Below are positions 1 through 8,414 of a stretch of 64,000 nt of DNA, piece after piece. Location: assembly GCF_042678405.1 (NCBI RefSeq), contig NZ_JBHTLI010000001.1, positions 372,001-436,000 of the forward strand. The letters run 5' to 3'. The DNA comes from Salegentibacter_A chungangensis. Its GTDB lineage: Bacteria > Bacteroidota > Bacteroidia > Flavobacteriales > Flavobacteriaceae. Below the pieces are notes generated by a model that saw only the letters and a list, made by a program, of their open reading frames with translations, ran no database searches and was not told where the DNA came from. The first letter of the stretch is position 1. Each line of letters starts with the position of its first letter. The position numbers and the translations under genes were made by a program.

Positions 1-738
1 TGTACCTTCTTTAAAGTCGCCGGTACCAAAGGAGTTTCCGAATTCCTCGATCTCAGTTTCGAAGCCGTTCACCCCGGCTTCATAATTAGCATTAACCGCT
101 TTGATCGCAGCTTTAATAGCCACCATCGAATTCTTCATAATCTTGGCCGCAATATTTTCAGCAAATTCAAGCAGTTCCTCCTGGCTGGTCACGTGGTTCA
201 CCAGGTTGTACTGAAGCGCCTGGTTGGCGTCTATCATTCCTGCGGTCATTATCATTTCCATAGCCCGGCCTTTGCCTACAAGCTGTGGCAGGCGCTGTGT
301 TCCTCCATAGCCAGGGATCACTCCTAAAGATACTTCGGGAAGCCCCATTTTGGCATTTTCACTGGCAACTCTAAAATGAGCGGCCATAGCCAGCTCCAGT
401 CCGCCCCCAAGAGCGAATCCGTTTACGGCTGCAATAACCGGTTTGGAATAATTGGCAACATAATCGAACAATTTCTTCTGCCCTTCAGCCGCAAGCTTCT
501 TTCCTTTTTCAGCAGAAAAATCGGCGAATTCGCTGATATCTGCTCCGGCCACAAAGGCTTTTTCTCCGGTGCCGGTAAGGATCACCACTTTCACCTCATC
601 TTCCATCCCTTCATTAGCAAAGGCCTGGTGAAGCTCTTCAATGGTATCGCGGTTTAAAGCATTTAATTTTGAAGGCCTGTTGATGGTAATTCGAAGAATG
701 CCTTCGTTCTCTTCAGTTAAGATATTCTGATAACTCAT
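1..738 (-). CDS. Enoyl-CoA hydratase/isomerase family protein (3' end beyond window)
   Basis: Crotonase-fold enzyme, probably hydrating trans-2-enoyl-CoA in fatty acid or amino acid degradation. The ATG is at 738-736 and 246 codons are visible; family members are about 260 residues, so only the last few codons lie beyond the left edge. Seen: the oxyanion-hole stretch GADISEF, then NGFALGGGLELA with the first expected catalytic Glu, and GLPEVSLGVIPGYGGTQRL with the second. Both glutamates are kept, which favours a true hydratase over an isomerase or hydrolase; the exact acyl-CoA is not readable. It starts 3 nt after the histidine kinase stop, so it is probably co-transcribed with it. Confidence 0.9.
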   Translation of the reverse strand, partial: MSYQNILTEENEGILRITINRPSKLNALNRDTIEELHQAFANEGMEDEVKVVILTGTGEKAFVAGADISEFADFSAEKGKKLAAEGQKKLFDYVANYSKPVIAAVNGFALGGGLELAMAAHFRVASENAKMGLPEVSLGVIPGYGGTQRLPQLVGKGRAMEMIMTAGMIDANQALQYNLVNHVTSQEELLEFAENIAAKIMKNSMVAIKAAIKAVNANYEAGVNGFETEIEEFGNSFGTGDFKEGT

Positions 739-741
739 AGT

Positions 742-2199
742 TTATGATTTTGGAAATCGCACCTTAAAGATAGTGCCTTTATTTGGTTTTGAAGTAAAAC
801 TGATGCTCCCGTTATAGGTCTCCACAAGGTTCTTCACCATTGCCAGCCCAAGGCCCATTCCACTTGATTTAGTGGTGAATTTCGGTTCAAACACCTTGTC
901 TTTGTTCTCCTCGGAAATCCCTGCACCATTATCACAAATAGACATACACACCGCATCCTTTTCGTTATGAATGCTCACCACTATCTTGGGATCCGGGGTT
1001 TCCTTAAGGGCCTGGATGGAGTTCTTCACAAGGTTGGTCACCACGCGAATGAGTTGTGTCCTGTCAAATTTTGCCAGGATCTCCTCTTCTTCAGAAGAAA
1101 ATACGATATAATCTTCGTTAAAGATATCCAGTGCCAGTTTAACGATCTTAGGCACATTAAGGGTCTCGCTTTGCTGGGCCGGCATTTTCGCGAAATTAGA
1201 AAAGGCAGAAGCTATGGAGCTCATCGTATCGATCTGGTTGATGAGCGTGTTGCTGTATTCTTTTACTTTAATGTCGATATCGGGATCGTTCTTATCGAAA
1301 TTACGCTGAAAGCTCTGTACGCTCAAACGCATAGGTGTAAGCGGATTCTTGATCTCGTGTGCCACCTGTTTAGCCATTTCGCGCCAGGCCTGCTCCCGTT
1401 CCCCTGTAGCCAGTTTCACGGCACTTTCTTCCAGCTCATCTATCATACTGTTGTAAGCCGAAACCAAAGCATAGATCTCTTCGGAAGCATTACTGATCTC
1501 TATCTTCTGGTTCCGCTTGTCAAGCCGGGTCTGGTTGATCTTATCTGAAATGATCTTAAGCGATTTGGTAATATACCTCGAAAGCAGAAAAGACATTAAA
1601 ATGGCCAGAACAAGCATAAAGAGATAGATTTCCCCCATTCTCATAAGGAAATTGTTAAGATCACGGTTCAGCAGGCTGTCATCCTGCACATAAGGCAGGT
1701 AGAGTATGGCCAGGGGCTTGAACTTATTATCGGTGACATAGGTATAGGAAGACTGGAATTTCTGCCCGTTTACCTCAGATTTCTTAAGGTATCGTCTGTC
1801 TGAAGAAGCATCCAGTTTTTTGATAATTTCAGGGTCGATATGCGCGTCGGTGGTGTCCTTAAAGAAAGACTCTTCAGACTTTACAAGAAGATCCCCTTTA
1901 AGGTCATAAATCTTAATGGGCATTTCGTGCACCTGAGCCATTTCATAAATCTTGTCCCGCTCCTTGAAAATAGGCTCAATATTCTCAGTATTCACAATAA
2001 AAGTAGTACTCGCAAGCACAAACTTGATGTTTTCCCTGATGGCTTCCTCTTTGCGTTCCAGCCTTTCGCGGTGATAATTTTCAGCCTCCTGTTTGTACTG
2101 ATAGACCGTTACCCCGGCGATCAAAATAGAAGCTCCCAGCACCAAAAGTATCATGGAGATAAAAATACGGGTACGCAAAGAGACTTTTATAAGCTTCAT
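742..2199 (-). CDS. NtrY-like membrane sensor histidine kinase
   Basis: A 485-residue two-component sensor kinase. Membrane segment 1 spans about residues 12-33, a periplasmic sensor region of about 150 residues follows, and segment 2 spans about 188-208. A HAMP-like linker leads to the HisKA domain with HEIKNPL (phosphoacceptor His281). The HATPase domain has N-box Asn393, G1 box DNGAG (Asp423) and a G2 box GMGLGLA. The HEIKNPLTPM signature is typical of the NtrY subgroup. No response regulator is adjacent, so it is an orphan kinase here. It lies 32 nt after hemJ and 3 nt before the enoyl-CoA hydratase gene. The signal sensed is unknown. Confidence 0.9.
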   Translation of the reverse strand: MKLIKVSLRTRIFISMILLVLGASILIAGVTVYQYKQEAENYHRERLERKEEAIRENIKFVLASTTFIVNTENIEPIFKERDKIYEMAQVHEMPIKIYDLKGDLLVKSEESFFKDTTDAHIDPEIIKKLDASSDRRYLKKSEVNGQKFQSSYTYVTDNKFKPLAILYLPYVQDDSLLNRDLNNFLMRMGEIYLFMLVLAILMSFLLSRYITKSLKIISDKINQTRLDKRNQKIEISNASEEIYALVSAYNSMIDELEESAVKLATGEREQAWREMAKQVAHEIKNPLTPMRLSVQSFQRNFDKNDPDIDIKVKEYSNTLINQIDTMSSIASAFSNFAKMPAQQSETLNVPKIVKLALDIFNEDYIVFSSEEEEILAKFDRTQLIRVVTNLVKNSIQALKETPDPKIVVSIHNEKDAVCMSICDNGAGISEENKDKVFEPKFTTKSSGMGLGLAMVKNLVETYNGSISFTSKPNKGTIFKVRFPKS

Positions 2200-2231
2200 A
2201 CGGGCTTTATTAGAGCAATTATCACACCAGT

Positions 2232-2780
2232 TTAGGCATCCGGATTCTTAGTTCTTATTCGTTTATACATTTTGAAACCAAGCATCAGGATCCCTGAAAG
2301 TAAAAAGATCCCGATCACACCATAGATCCAGTTAATGGCATCACGTACTATCACCAGAAAGATGACTGCAAAAAGTATTAAAGTGGAACCTTCGTTCCAT
2401 AACCTCATCTGGTTAGAAGTCCACTTAATCACATCCTGCTGAAGCTCTTTAAAGAGCAGGTGGCATTTGTAATGATAGGCGTATAAGAGTACCACAAAAC
2501 CAAGCTTTACCAGCATCCAGTCCTGGGACAGCCAGCCTGGCATCAGGTATAAAAGCCAGAAGGCGAAAAGGCTCGCAAGCACCGCTGAAGGCCAGGTAAT
2601 GATATACCAGAGCCTGCGGGTCATAAGTTTTAACTGTTCCCCAAGGATACTCCTGTCCGGTTCAGGTTTTTCAGCAGATTCTATCTGGTACACAAAAAGG
2701 CGGGGGATATAAAAAAGCCCGGCGAACCAGGTGATCACAAAAATGAGATGTAAAGATTTAATGTAGCTGTAGTATTCCAC
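2232..2780 (-). CDS. hemJ: HemJ-type protoporphyrinogen IX oxidase (CopD-like membrane protein)
   Basis: A 182-residue integral membrane protein of the HemJ (UPF0093) family, which oxidises protoporphyrinogen IX to protoporphyrin IX, the penultimate step of heme synthesis. The start MEYYSYIKSLHLIFVITWF with His11 and the following GLFYIPRLFVY match the family N-terminus. Four hydrophobic helices are visible (about 7-27, 60-80, 88-108 and 130-150, plus a C-terminal hydrophobic stretch). No hemG or hemY gene is seen in the window, and ferrochelatase lies just upstream on the same strand, so HemJ is the natural candidate for this step. It is 60 nt downstream of the MATE gene. Confidence 0.87.
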   Translation of the reverse strand: MEYYSYIKSLHLIFVITWFAGLFYIPRLFVYQIESAEKPEPDRSILGEQLKLMTRRLWYIITWPSAVLASLFAFWLLYLMPGWLSQDWMLVKLGFVVLLYAYHYKCHLLFKELQQDVIKWTSNQMRLWNEGSTLILFAVIFLVIVRDAINWIYGVIGIFLLSGILMLGFKMYKRIRTKNPDA

Positions 2781-2840
2781 TATTTTCAGTGATTTTAATG
2801 AAACCCGGACTTTGGGTTTGATGATCTAAAATAACAAAAT

Positions 2841-4196
2841 CTAATCTTTTATCGGCGGATTCAATCTAAGTCTTATTTCGCGGTTAAGAAAATACCCCGT
2901 CACTATGGTCGAAAGCACGTCGGCTATTGGAAAAGAGATCCACACCCCTATTTCACCGTAAAACATCGGCAGGATCAGGATAAGGGGGATAAAAATGAAG
3001 CCCTGCCTGGAAAGCGTTAGCAGGAGGGCCGGCACCGCCTTCCCAACGGCCTGAAAATAGGCAGCCCCAATTAATTGTAAAGCGATAATGGGGGTAGCCG
3101 CAAAAACCCAGCGCATTGCCGGAGGCGTATCTTTAATAATATCAGGATTCTTGGTAAAGACTTTTACTATATCTTCAGAAAAGAACATAATACCTGCAAA
3201 GACAAGCAATCCAAGAATACAGGAATACAGGATAGCCGTATTAATGCTTTTCCGAACCCTCTGATATTTCTGCGCTCCATAATTAAAGCCGGCAATAGGC
3301 AGAAATCCCTGAGTAACCCCAAGCACCGGAAATAGTGCGAACATCAGCATTCGACCTATGATCGCATAAACCGCTACCGAATCTTCTCCTCCCAGGTTAA
3401 ACAGGATATTATTCATCAACAGGTAAGTGATACTTACCACCGCCTGTCTTGAGAGGGTCACAAAGCCAAGGGAAGATATCTCCTTAAGGATAGTAAAATC
3501 CAGCCCAAAATGGCTGAAGCTGATCTTTAATTCGGAATATTTTGAAAGAAAGAACCACAGAATAAAGGCTAAGCACAGCAGGTAGGAAGCCGTAGTGGCC
3601 CAGGCAGCACCAAACATTCCCAGCCCCATTCGGTTTATAAAAATATAATCGAGGATCAGGTTTCCCACAGACGGAATGATCATCGCGATCATCCCGAATT
3701 TCGGTTTCCCTTCGGCCCTTATCACCGTATTGCCCATCATAGCCAAGGCAAGAAAAGGTACTCCGTAAAGCACCACGGTATAGTAGATCTTCGCCGGTGC
3801 AAAAATATCGCCTTTTCCGCCAAATGCAGGAATGAGAAAATCTATAAAGCTAAGGCCCAAAACCACCAATATCACAGTCAAGATAAGGGTAAGCGTGATC
3901 TGATTTCCAAAAGTACGAAGGGCACGTTCTTTATTTTCAGCACCTAGGGCACGGGAAATAATGGAAGAGCCTCCTATCCCTATTGCCATCCCCAGAGCGG
4001 CGATAAAAAAGGAGACGGGAAGAACCACATTTATAGCGGCAATTGCGACAGACCCTATCCAGTTTCCAACAAAAATAGTATCTATCAGGACATTCAGGGA
4101 CATGACCAGAATACCTACCGATGCGGGAAGAGCCTGTTTTATAAGAAGTCTGCTTACAGGTTCCCGGCCAAGCGCCGCTGCGTTTATCCTTGCCAT
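2841..4196 (-). CDS. MATE family efflux transporter
   Basis: A 451-residue multidrug and toxin extrusion (MatE/NorM-type) protein of the inner membrane, with about 12 predicted helices in two halves. It starts with the family-typical region around PVSRLLIKQALPASVGILV and has the early GNWIGSVAIAAIN stretch. MATE proteins export organic cations or other metabolites against H+ or Na+; the coupling ion and cargo cannot be read. Its ATG overlaps the hemH stop in a TGATG junction, implying translational coupling to ferrochelatase and hinting at a role in tetrapyrrole or oxidative-stress physiology (inference). Confidence 0.9.
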   Translation of the reverse strand: MARINAAALGREPVSRLLIKQALPASVGILVMSLNVLIDTIFVGNWIGSVAIAAINVVLPVSFFIAALGMAIGIGGSSIISRALGAENKERALRTFGNQITLTLILTVILVVLGLSFIDFLIPAFGGKGDIFAPAKIYYTVVLYGVPFLALAMMGNTVIRAEGKPKFGMIAMIIPSVGNLILDYIFINRMGLGMFGAAWATTASYLLCLAFILWFFLSKYSELKISFSHFGLDFTILKEISSLGFVTLSRQAVVSITYLLMNNILFNLGGEDSVAVYAIIGRMLMFALFPVLGVTQGFLPIAGFNYGAQKYQRVRKSINTAILYSCILGLLVFAGIMFFSEDIVKVFTKNPDIIKDTPPAMRWVFAATPIIALQLIGAAYFQAVGKAVPALLLTLSRQGFIFIPLILILPMFYGEIGVWISFPIADVLSTIVTGYFLNREIRLRLNPPIKD

Positions 4197-5230
4197 CAGG
4201 CTTTAACGGGCTTTTTGAAGGCCCATTCATCTATCCAGCGGGACAGTACATTCACCCAATCCTGCCGGTCGTTAAGACAGGGAACTACGGTAAACTCCTT
4301 ACCTCCCACCTCGTGGAAGATCTCTTCGCCTTCCATTGCAATTTCTTCCAGGGTTTCCAGACAATCTGAAACGAAAGCAGGAGTTACAATAGCAAGTTTT
4401 TTCATTCCCTGCTTTCCAAAGCGTTCGATTGTACGATCTGTATAAGGCTGCAGCCAAGGGTCGAAGCCAAGCCTGGACTGAAAGGATACACTGTAAGTGT
4501 TTTCCTTTAATCCAAGGTATTCGGCTACAAGCCTGGTGGTTTCAAAACACTGATGCCTGTAGCAGAACTGATGGGCTACTGAAGGGCTTTGGCAACAGGT
4601 TCCGTCTATTTTACAATGAGACTTGGTGACATCACTTTTCCTGATATGTCTTTCCGGCACGCCGTGATAGGAGAACAGCAAATGCTGAAAATCCACTCCC
4701 TCGAGCCTTTCAGAAATACTTTCTGCCAGGACCCTTATATAATCGGGATGATTATAGAAAGGCGGCACCGTAGTGAATTTCATATCTGGGAAATGCTTCT
4801 GCCGCAATTCTTCGGCAAGCACGAGAATAGTCTCGGTAGTGGCCATCGCAAACTGAGGGTATAGCGGAAAAAGAAGAACTTCATCCACCCCTTTATCATT
4901 CAGCTCCTGAAGGCCCGATAAAATATCAGGATTTCCGTAACGCATAGAAAGGGCAATAGGTATAGATGTCAATGAATCTATTTTTGCCTGAAGTCTTTCG
5001 GAAAGTACAATTAAAGGGGAACCTTCCTCCCACCAGATCTTTTTATAGGCTTCAGCAGATTTCTTAGGCCTTGTGTTCAACACTATTCCTTTTACCAGGA
5101 GTGTTCGGGCCCAGTAAGGCACGTCTATCACTCTTTCGTCCATCAGGAATTCACCCAGATATCTTTTTACGTCTTTAGGATCGGTGCTATCGGGAGAGCC
5201 CAGATTGACCAGCAGTACACCTTTACTCAT
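4196..5230 (-). CDS. hemH: Ferrochelatase
   Basis: A 344-residue cytoplasmic ferrochelatase that inserts Fe2+ into protoporphyrin IX. It opens with KGVLLVNLGSPDS, the usual N-terminal motif, and holds the active-site His in LFSYHGVPERH. The late Glu region ETLEEIAMEGEEIFHEVGG matches the conserved acidic metal-binding segment. An unusual cysteine group is present: Cys206, Cys212, Cys213, Cys223 and Cys228, between the active-site His and the C-terminal half. Some bacterial ferrochelatases carry a [2Fe-2S] cluster, so this could be a cluster site (inference). First gene of the run hemH-MATE-hemJ-kinase. Confidence 0.96.
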   Translation of the reverse strand: MSKGVLLVNLGSPDSTDPKDVKRYLGEFLMDERVIDVPYWARTLLVKGIVLNTRPKKSAEAYKKIWWEEGSPLIVLSERLQAKIDSLTSIPIALSMRYGNPDILSGLQELNDKGVDEVLLFPLYPQFAMATTETILVLAEELRQKHFPDMKFTTVPPFYNHPDYIRVLAESISERLEGVDFQHLLFSYHGVPERHIRKSDVTKSHCKIDGTCCQSPSVAHQFCYRHQCFETTRLVAEYLGLKENTYSVSFQSRLGFDPWLQPYTDRTIERFGKQGMKKLAIVTPAFVSDCLETLEEIAMEGEEIFHEVGGKEFTVVPCLNDRQDWVNVLSRWIDEWAFKKPVKA

Positions 5231-5250
5231 ATTTTTTCTTTTTCAGGAGG

Positions 5251-5258
5251 CAAAATTA
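5251..5258 (-). promoter_or_regulatory. Putative -7 element upstream of hemH
   Basis: The minus strand reads TAATTTTG, a full match to the Bacteroidota -7 consensus TAnnTTTG, 20 nt before the hemH ATG. TTG-like -33 candidates occur 16 and 24 nt upstream, neither at the ideal spacing. Confidence 0.5.
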
Positions 5259-5323
5259 AGATTATAATTTTTAGCAAAAGACCAATCGCAATTGCAGTTT
5301 CTTATACGGGCATAGAGCCGGTT

Positions 5324-6055
5324 TTAATCTATATGTTCTGCCGTTGCAAATTGAATGCATCGCAGAAGATGTTCCCTAAACCGGGGCTCAATATAAGACT
5401 CTATGGTATGACCGCCTCCGGTATAAATAGCTTTCCCGCCCCCGGGAAGCTCCTGATACCAGGCAATAGGATGATTTTCGCCATTCTCTCCTCCTTCATA
5501 AGTACTTTCATCCAGTCTTAACAGCATCTCAAGATGGGGGCTGATATTCTTATAATTATACCACTCATCTCTCCTGGTCCAGACCCCAGACAAATGAGAA
5601 ACCGTTAAATGATCTGGTTTTTCAACAATGATCTCGGCTTCGGCAACAGGCGGGTGGCCATTAAAATAAGCTCCTACCAGGTTGCCGTACCAGGGCCAGT
5701 CATATTCGGTATCGGCGGCAGAATGAATTCCGAAGAAATTCCCGCCACCCTCAATATATTCTTCAAAGGCCTGCTGCTGTTTATTGTTCAGCACATTTCC
5801 GGTGGTATTCAAAAAGATCACCAGTTTATATTTCTTAAGATTTTCTGGTGAAAATTCTTTGGCTTCATCGGTCTCAGAAACCTTAAAACCATATTCCTCT
5901 CCCATTTCTTCAATGGCTTCTATACCCGCCGGAATAGATTTATGCCAAAAGCCTTTGGTCTTGGAAAAGACAAGCACTTCTGGTTCCTGTGCAAAACCAA
6001 TCACATAACTAAAAAGAAAAATCCCCAGTATGGGAAGCTTGTTAATCAAATTCAT
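5324..6055 (-). CDS. Secreted ThuA-like domain protein
   Basis: A 243-residue protein with an N-terminal signal peptide (about residues 1-22, ending FAQ) followed by a single ThuA domain, a glutamine-amidotransferase-like fold. Seen: VLVFSKTKGFWHKSIPAGI at the start of the domain, FLNTTGNVL, the GGGNFFGIHSAADT segment, and GGGKAIYTGGGHT near the end. ThuA-like proteins are linked to trehalose or other sugar metabolism, but secreted Bacteroidota forms have no settled reaction. It begins 2 nt after the AraC regulator stop, so the two are almost surely one transcript. Function beyond the fold is not claimed. Confidence 0.85.
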   Translation of the reverse strand: MNLINKLPILGIFLFSYVIGFAQEPEVLVFSKTKGFWHKSIPAGIEAIEEMGEEYGFKVSETDEAKEFSPENLKKYKLVIFLNTTGNVLNNKQQQAFEEYIEGGGNFFGIHSAADTEYDWPWYGNLVGAYFNGHPPVAEAEIIVEKPDHLTVSHLSGVWTRRDEWYNYKNISPHLEMLLRLDESTYEGGENGENHPIAWYQELPGGGKAIYTGGGHTIESYIEPRFREHLLRCIQFATAEHID

Positions 6056-6057
6056 AT

Positions 6058-6996
6058 TTAAACACTTGTAGATAAAGACATTATATATTTTTTAGGCGTA
6101 GTGCCAAATTTCTTTTTAAAAGCAGCTATAAAATGGCTCGCGGTGCTGTAACCCACCTTCAATCCCACTTCATTCACATTATACTCGCCGGTATTGAGCA
6201 GTTTACGGGCATACTCCATTTTATAATCGAATAGAAAACTATAGACCGAATCGCCATAGATCTGCTTAAACCCCTCCTTCAGTTTTTTCAGGCTCAGGTC
6301 TATTTCTTCCGAAAGCTCCTGCAAAGAAGGCGGTTCTACCATTCGCGAGATCACAATATCTTTGGCTTTTCTGATCTTCATTATATTTTCTTCATCACTA
6401 AGAAAAGGACATTGCTCCACATTCGCATCTTCGGCCCTGTTAAAATAAAGGCTCAGCAACTCATATGCCTTGCTTTTAAAATACAGGTTTTTAATGCTTG
6501 GCGTTAGATTAAAATTCATCACCTGGTTCAACACTATGGCCATAGATGGAGAAATTGGCGCGTCTTTGTAGTATTTCTTGTCCTTATTCTCCGGGCTTAA
6601 AAAGCTGATGTAATCGGCTTCCTGAGAGAAAAGCGCGTGAAATTTCTTGATGGAGATCACCAGGGAAACCATCCAGGAGTTGGGCTGCAATTCCAGGTTT
6701 AGCGGCAGATTTCGCTGCGGATTATACAAGATCAAAGATTTCTCTTCGGCCAGCGGCAACTCATAACTCCCCTTATTGAACAGAAATTTAGCCGCACCTT
6801 TCACGTTGAAGTGAAACTGCAGGAAACTGCTGTCTATCTCCCGTATTATTTTCTGAATTTCAGCGGTATCATTCTGAAACTTAAGTATGAAAAAGCCTTC
6901 TTCAATCTTCGTTTCATCTACATACCTTTGAGCGATATTTTTTTCTTCAATTTCCATACTTAAAATCGACATTTTATTTAGAATGAGTCTAAACAA
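6058..6996 (-). CDS. AraC family transcriptional regulator
   Basis: Up to 312 residues. The C-terminal hundred residues form an AraC-type double helix-turn-helix: SLQELSEEIDLSLKKLKEGF, then the second helix pair with NEVGLKVGYSTASHFIAAFKKKFG and the family end TPKKYI. The N-terminal two thirds is a ligand or dimer domain without clear assignment. ATGs at 6996, 6972 and 6957 are all possible; the hydrophilic MEIEEKN start (6957) is quite plausible, and the longest frame is given. It is divergent from hemA across a 161-nt spacer and co-oriented with the ThuA-like gene, so it may regulate the hem operon (inference). Confidence 0.88.
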   Translation of the reverse strand: MFRLILNKMSILSMEIEEKNIAQRYVDETKIEEGFFILKFQNDTAEIQKIIREIDSSFLQFHFNVKGAAKFLFNKGSYELPLAEEKSLILYNPQRNLPLNLELQPNSWMVSLVISIKKFHALFSQEADYISFLSPENKDKKYYKDAPISPSMAIVLNQVMNFNLTPSIKNLYFKSKAYELLSLYFNRAEDANVEQCPFLSDEENIMKIRKAKDIVISRMVEPPSLQELSEEIDLSLKKLKEGFKQIYGDSVYSFLFDYKMEYARKLLNTGEYNVNEVGLKVGYSTASHFIAAFKKKFGTTPKKYIMSLSTSV

Positions 6997-7023
6997 ATAG
7001 TATTAAACCATCTGAATTTACTA

Positions 7024-7056
7024 CAAAAATAGCGTAAATCAATAGGTTGGTTCCAA
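7024..7056 (-). promoter_or_regulatory. Putative promoter of the AraC regulator gene
   Basis: On the minus strand a TTG (7056-7054) is followed after 22 nt by TATTTTTG (7031-7024), a full match to TAnnTTTG. It lies 27 nt before the upstream-most ATG of the regulator. Together with the hemA -7 element it defines a compact divergent control region. Confidence 0.5.
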
Positions 7057-7126
7057 ATTTTATGATAAATATCAGCAAACGACATATTTAGTACTTACAG
7101 CGTTATATTTTTAGTAGCCTTTGTTT

Positions 7127-7134
7127 TACTTTTG
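7127..7134 (+). promoter_or_regulatory. Putative -7 element of the hemACDEFB operon
   Basis: TACTTTTG matches TAnnTTTG exactly and lies 23 nt before the hemA ATG. The -33 region has no clean TTG, which could mean dependence on an activator; the divergent AraC gene is the obvious candidate (inference). Confidence 0.5.
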
Positions 7135-7157
7135 CCACAGAATTCCTAAAAAGGTAC

Positions 7158-8414
7158 ATGGAAGATTATCACGTTTCTAGCGGAAAACATTTTTATACCA
7201 TTGGTCTTAGTTACAAAAAGGCCGATGCAGAGATAAGAGGACATTTTAGTCTGGATGAGGAAGGAAAAGCCAGATTACTGGCGCAGGCGAAGACAGAGGG
7301 CATAGACGCGATTCTGGTAACATCTACCTGTAACCGTACCGAGATTTACGGTTTTGCACAACACCCGTTCCAGCTAATCAAGCTTCTTTGCGAACACACC
7401 CATGGTACAGTAGAAGAGTTTGAAAAAGTAGCTTACGTTCATAAGAACAAAAGCGCTATTTCCCATATGTTCCGGGTAGGAACCGGACTTGACAGCCAGA
7501 TCTTGGGTGACTTTGAGATTATAAGTCAGCTTAAGACAGCTTTCATCCGCTCTAAAAACCTTGGACTTGCCAATGCATTTTTAGAAAGACTGGTAAATGC
7601 CGTGATCCAGGCAAGCAAACGCATTAAGAACGAAACGGAGATCTCCTCGGGAGCTACCTCGGTAAGCTTTGCATCGGTACAATACATTCTTAACAGTATA
7701 GAAAATGTTTCAGAAAAAAACATTTTGCTTTTCGGGACCGGTAAAATAGGCAGAAACACCTGTGAGAACCTGGTGAAACATACCCGGAACGAGCACATTA
7801 CCCTTATAAACCGAACCAAGGATAAAGCCGAAAAGATTGCCGGAAAATTCAATCTTATTGTAAAAGATTACGCCGATCTTCAGGCAGAGATCAGAAATTC
7901 GGATATTCTGATAGTAGCAACAGGGGCTCAGAACCCCACTATTTCAAAAGAACTTATCTATACCAATAAAGATCTGCTTATCCTGGATCTTTCCATTCCA
8001 AAGAATGTTTCGGAAGATGTGACCCTTCTTGACAACGTGAAACTTGTTCATCTGGACCAACTTTCACAAATGACCGATGAAACCCTGCAAAAACGCCGAC
8101 AGTTCATCCCTCAGGCCGAGATTATCATCCAGGAAGTTGAAAGCGATTTTAACAGCTGGCTGGAAACAAGAAAATTTGCGCCAACCATCAAAGCCCTTAA
8201 GAAGAAACTCAAGGGTATGAAGGACGCCGAGTTGGATTTTCAACGCAAGAAAATTGAAGACTTCAACGATCAGCACGCTGAAATTGTGAGCAATCGTATT
8301 ATTCAGAAGATCATGAAGCATTTCGCAAACCATCTGAAAGGAGATTCAGAAACTACAGACGAGAGTCTTGAGCTTATCCAGAAGGTCTTTCAGCTTGAAG
8401 AGTACCAAAAATGA
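7158..8414 (+). CDS. hemA: Glutamyl-tRNA reductase
   Basis: A 418-residue enzyme that reduces glutamyl-tRNA(Glu) to glutamate-1-semialdehyde with NADPH, the first committed step of C5-pathway tetrapyrrole synthesis. The nucleophile Cys58 sits in TSTCNRTEIYG. The conserved segment GLDSQILGDFEIISQLK follows, then the NADPH-binding Rossmann motif LFGTGKIGRNTCENL. The C-terminal part is the helical dimerisation domain. It overlaps hemC by 4 nt (ATGA), so translation is coupled. The next enzyme, HemL, is not encoded in the window. Confidence 0.97.
   Translation: MEDYHVSSGKHFYTIGLSYKKADAEIRGHFSLDEEGKARLLAQAKTEGIDAILVTSTCNRTEIYGFAQHPFQLIKLLCEHTHGTVEEFEKVAYVHKNKSAISHMFRVGTGLDSQILGDFEIISQLKTAFIRSKNLGLANAFLERLVNAVIQASKRIKNETEISSGATSVSFASVQYILNSIENVSEKNILLFGTGKIGRNTCENLVKHTRNEHITLINRTKDKAEKIAGKFNLIVKDYADLQAEIRNSDILIVATGAQNPTISKELIYTNKDLLILDLSIPKNVSEDVTLLDNVKLVHLDQLSQMTDETLQKRRQFIPQAEIIIQEVESDFNSWLETRKFAPTIKALKKKLKGMKDAELDFQRKKIEDFNDQHAEIVSNRIIQKIMKHFANHLKGDSETTDESLELIQKVFQLEEYQK

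Noticed and set aside
967..1548. 193-codon open frame on the plus strand
   Set aside because: Antisense shadow of the histidine kinase, whose motifs cover the same bases.
2801..2819. AAACCC/GGGTTT hairpin between the MATE and hemJ genes
   Set aside because: Only 6 bp with three Ts after it; too weak to call a terminator, and the genes look co-transcribed.
3937..4230. 97-codon minus-strand frame across the hemH-MATE junction
   Set aside because: It overlaps both real genes in another frame and has a Cys/Arg-rich composition without family features.
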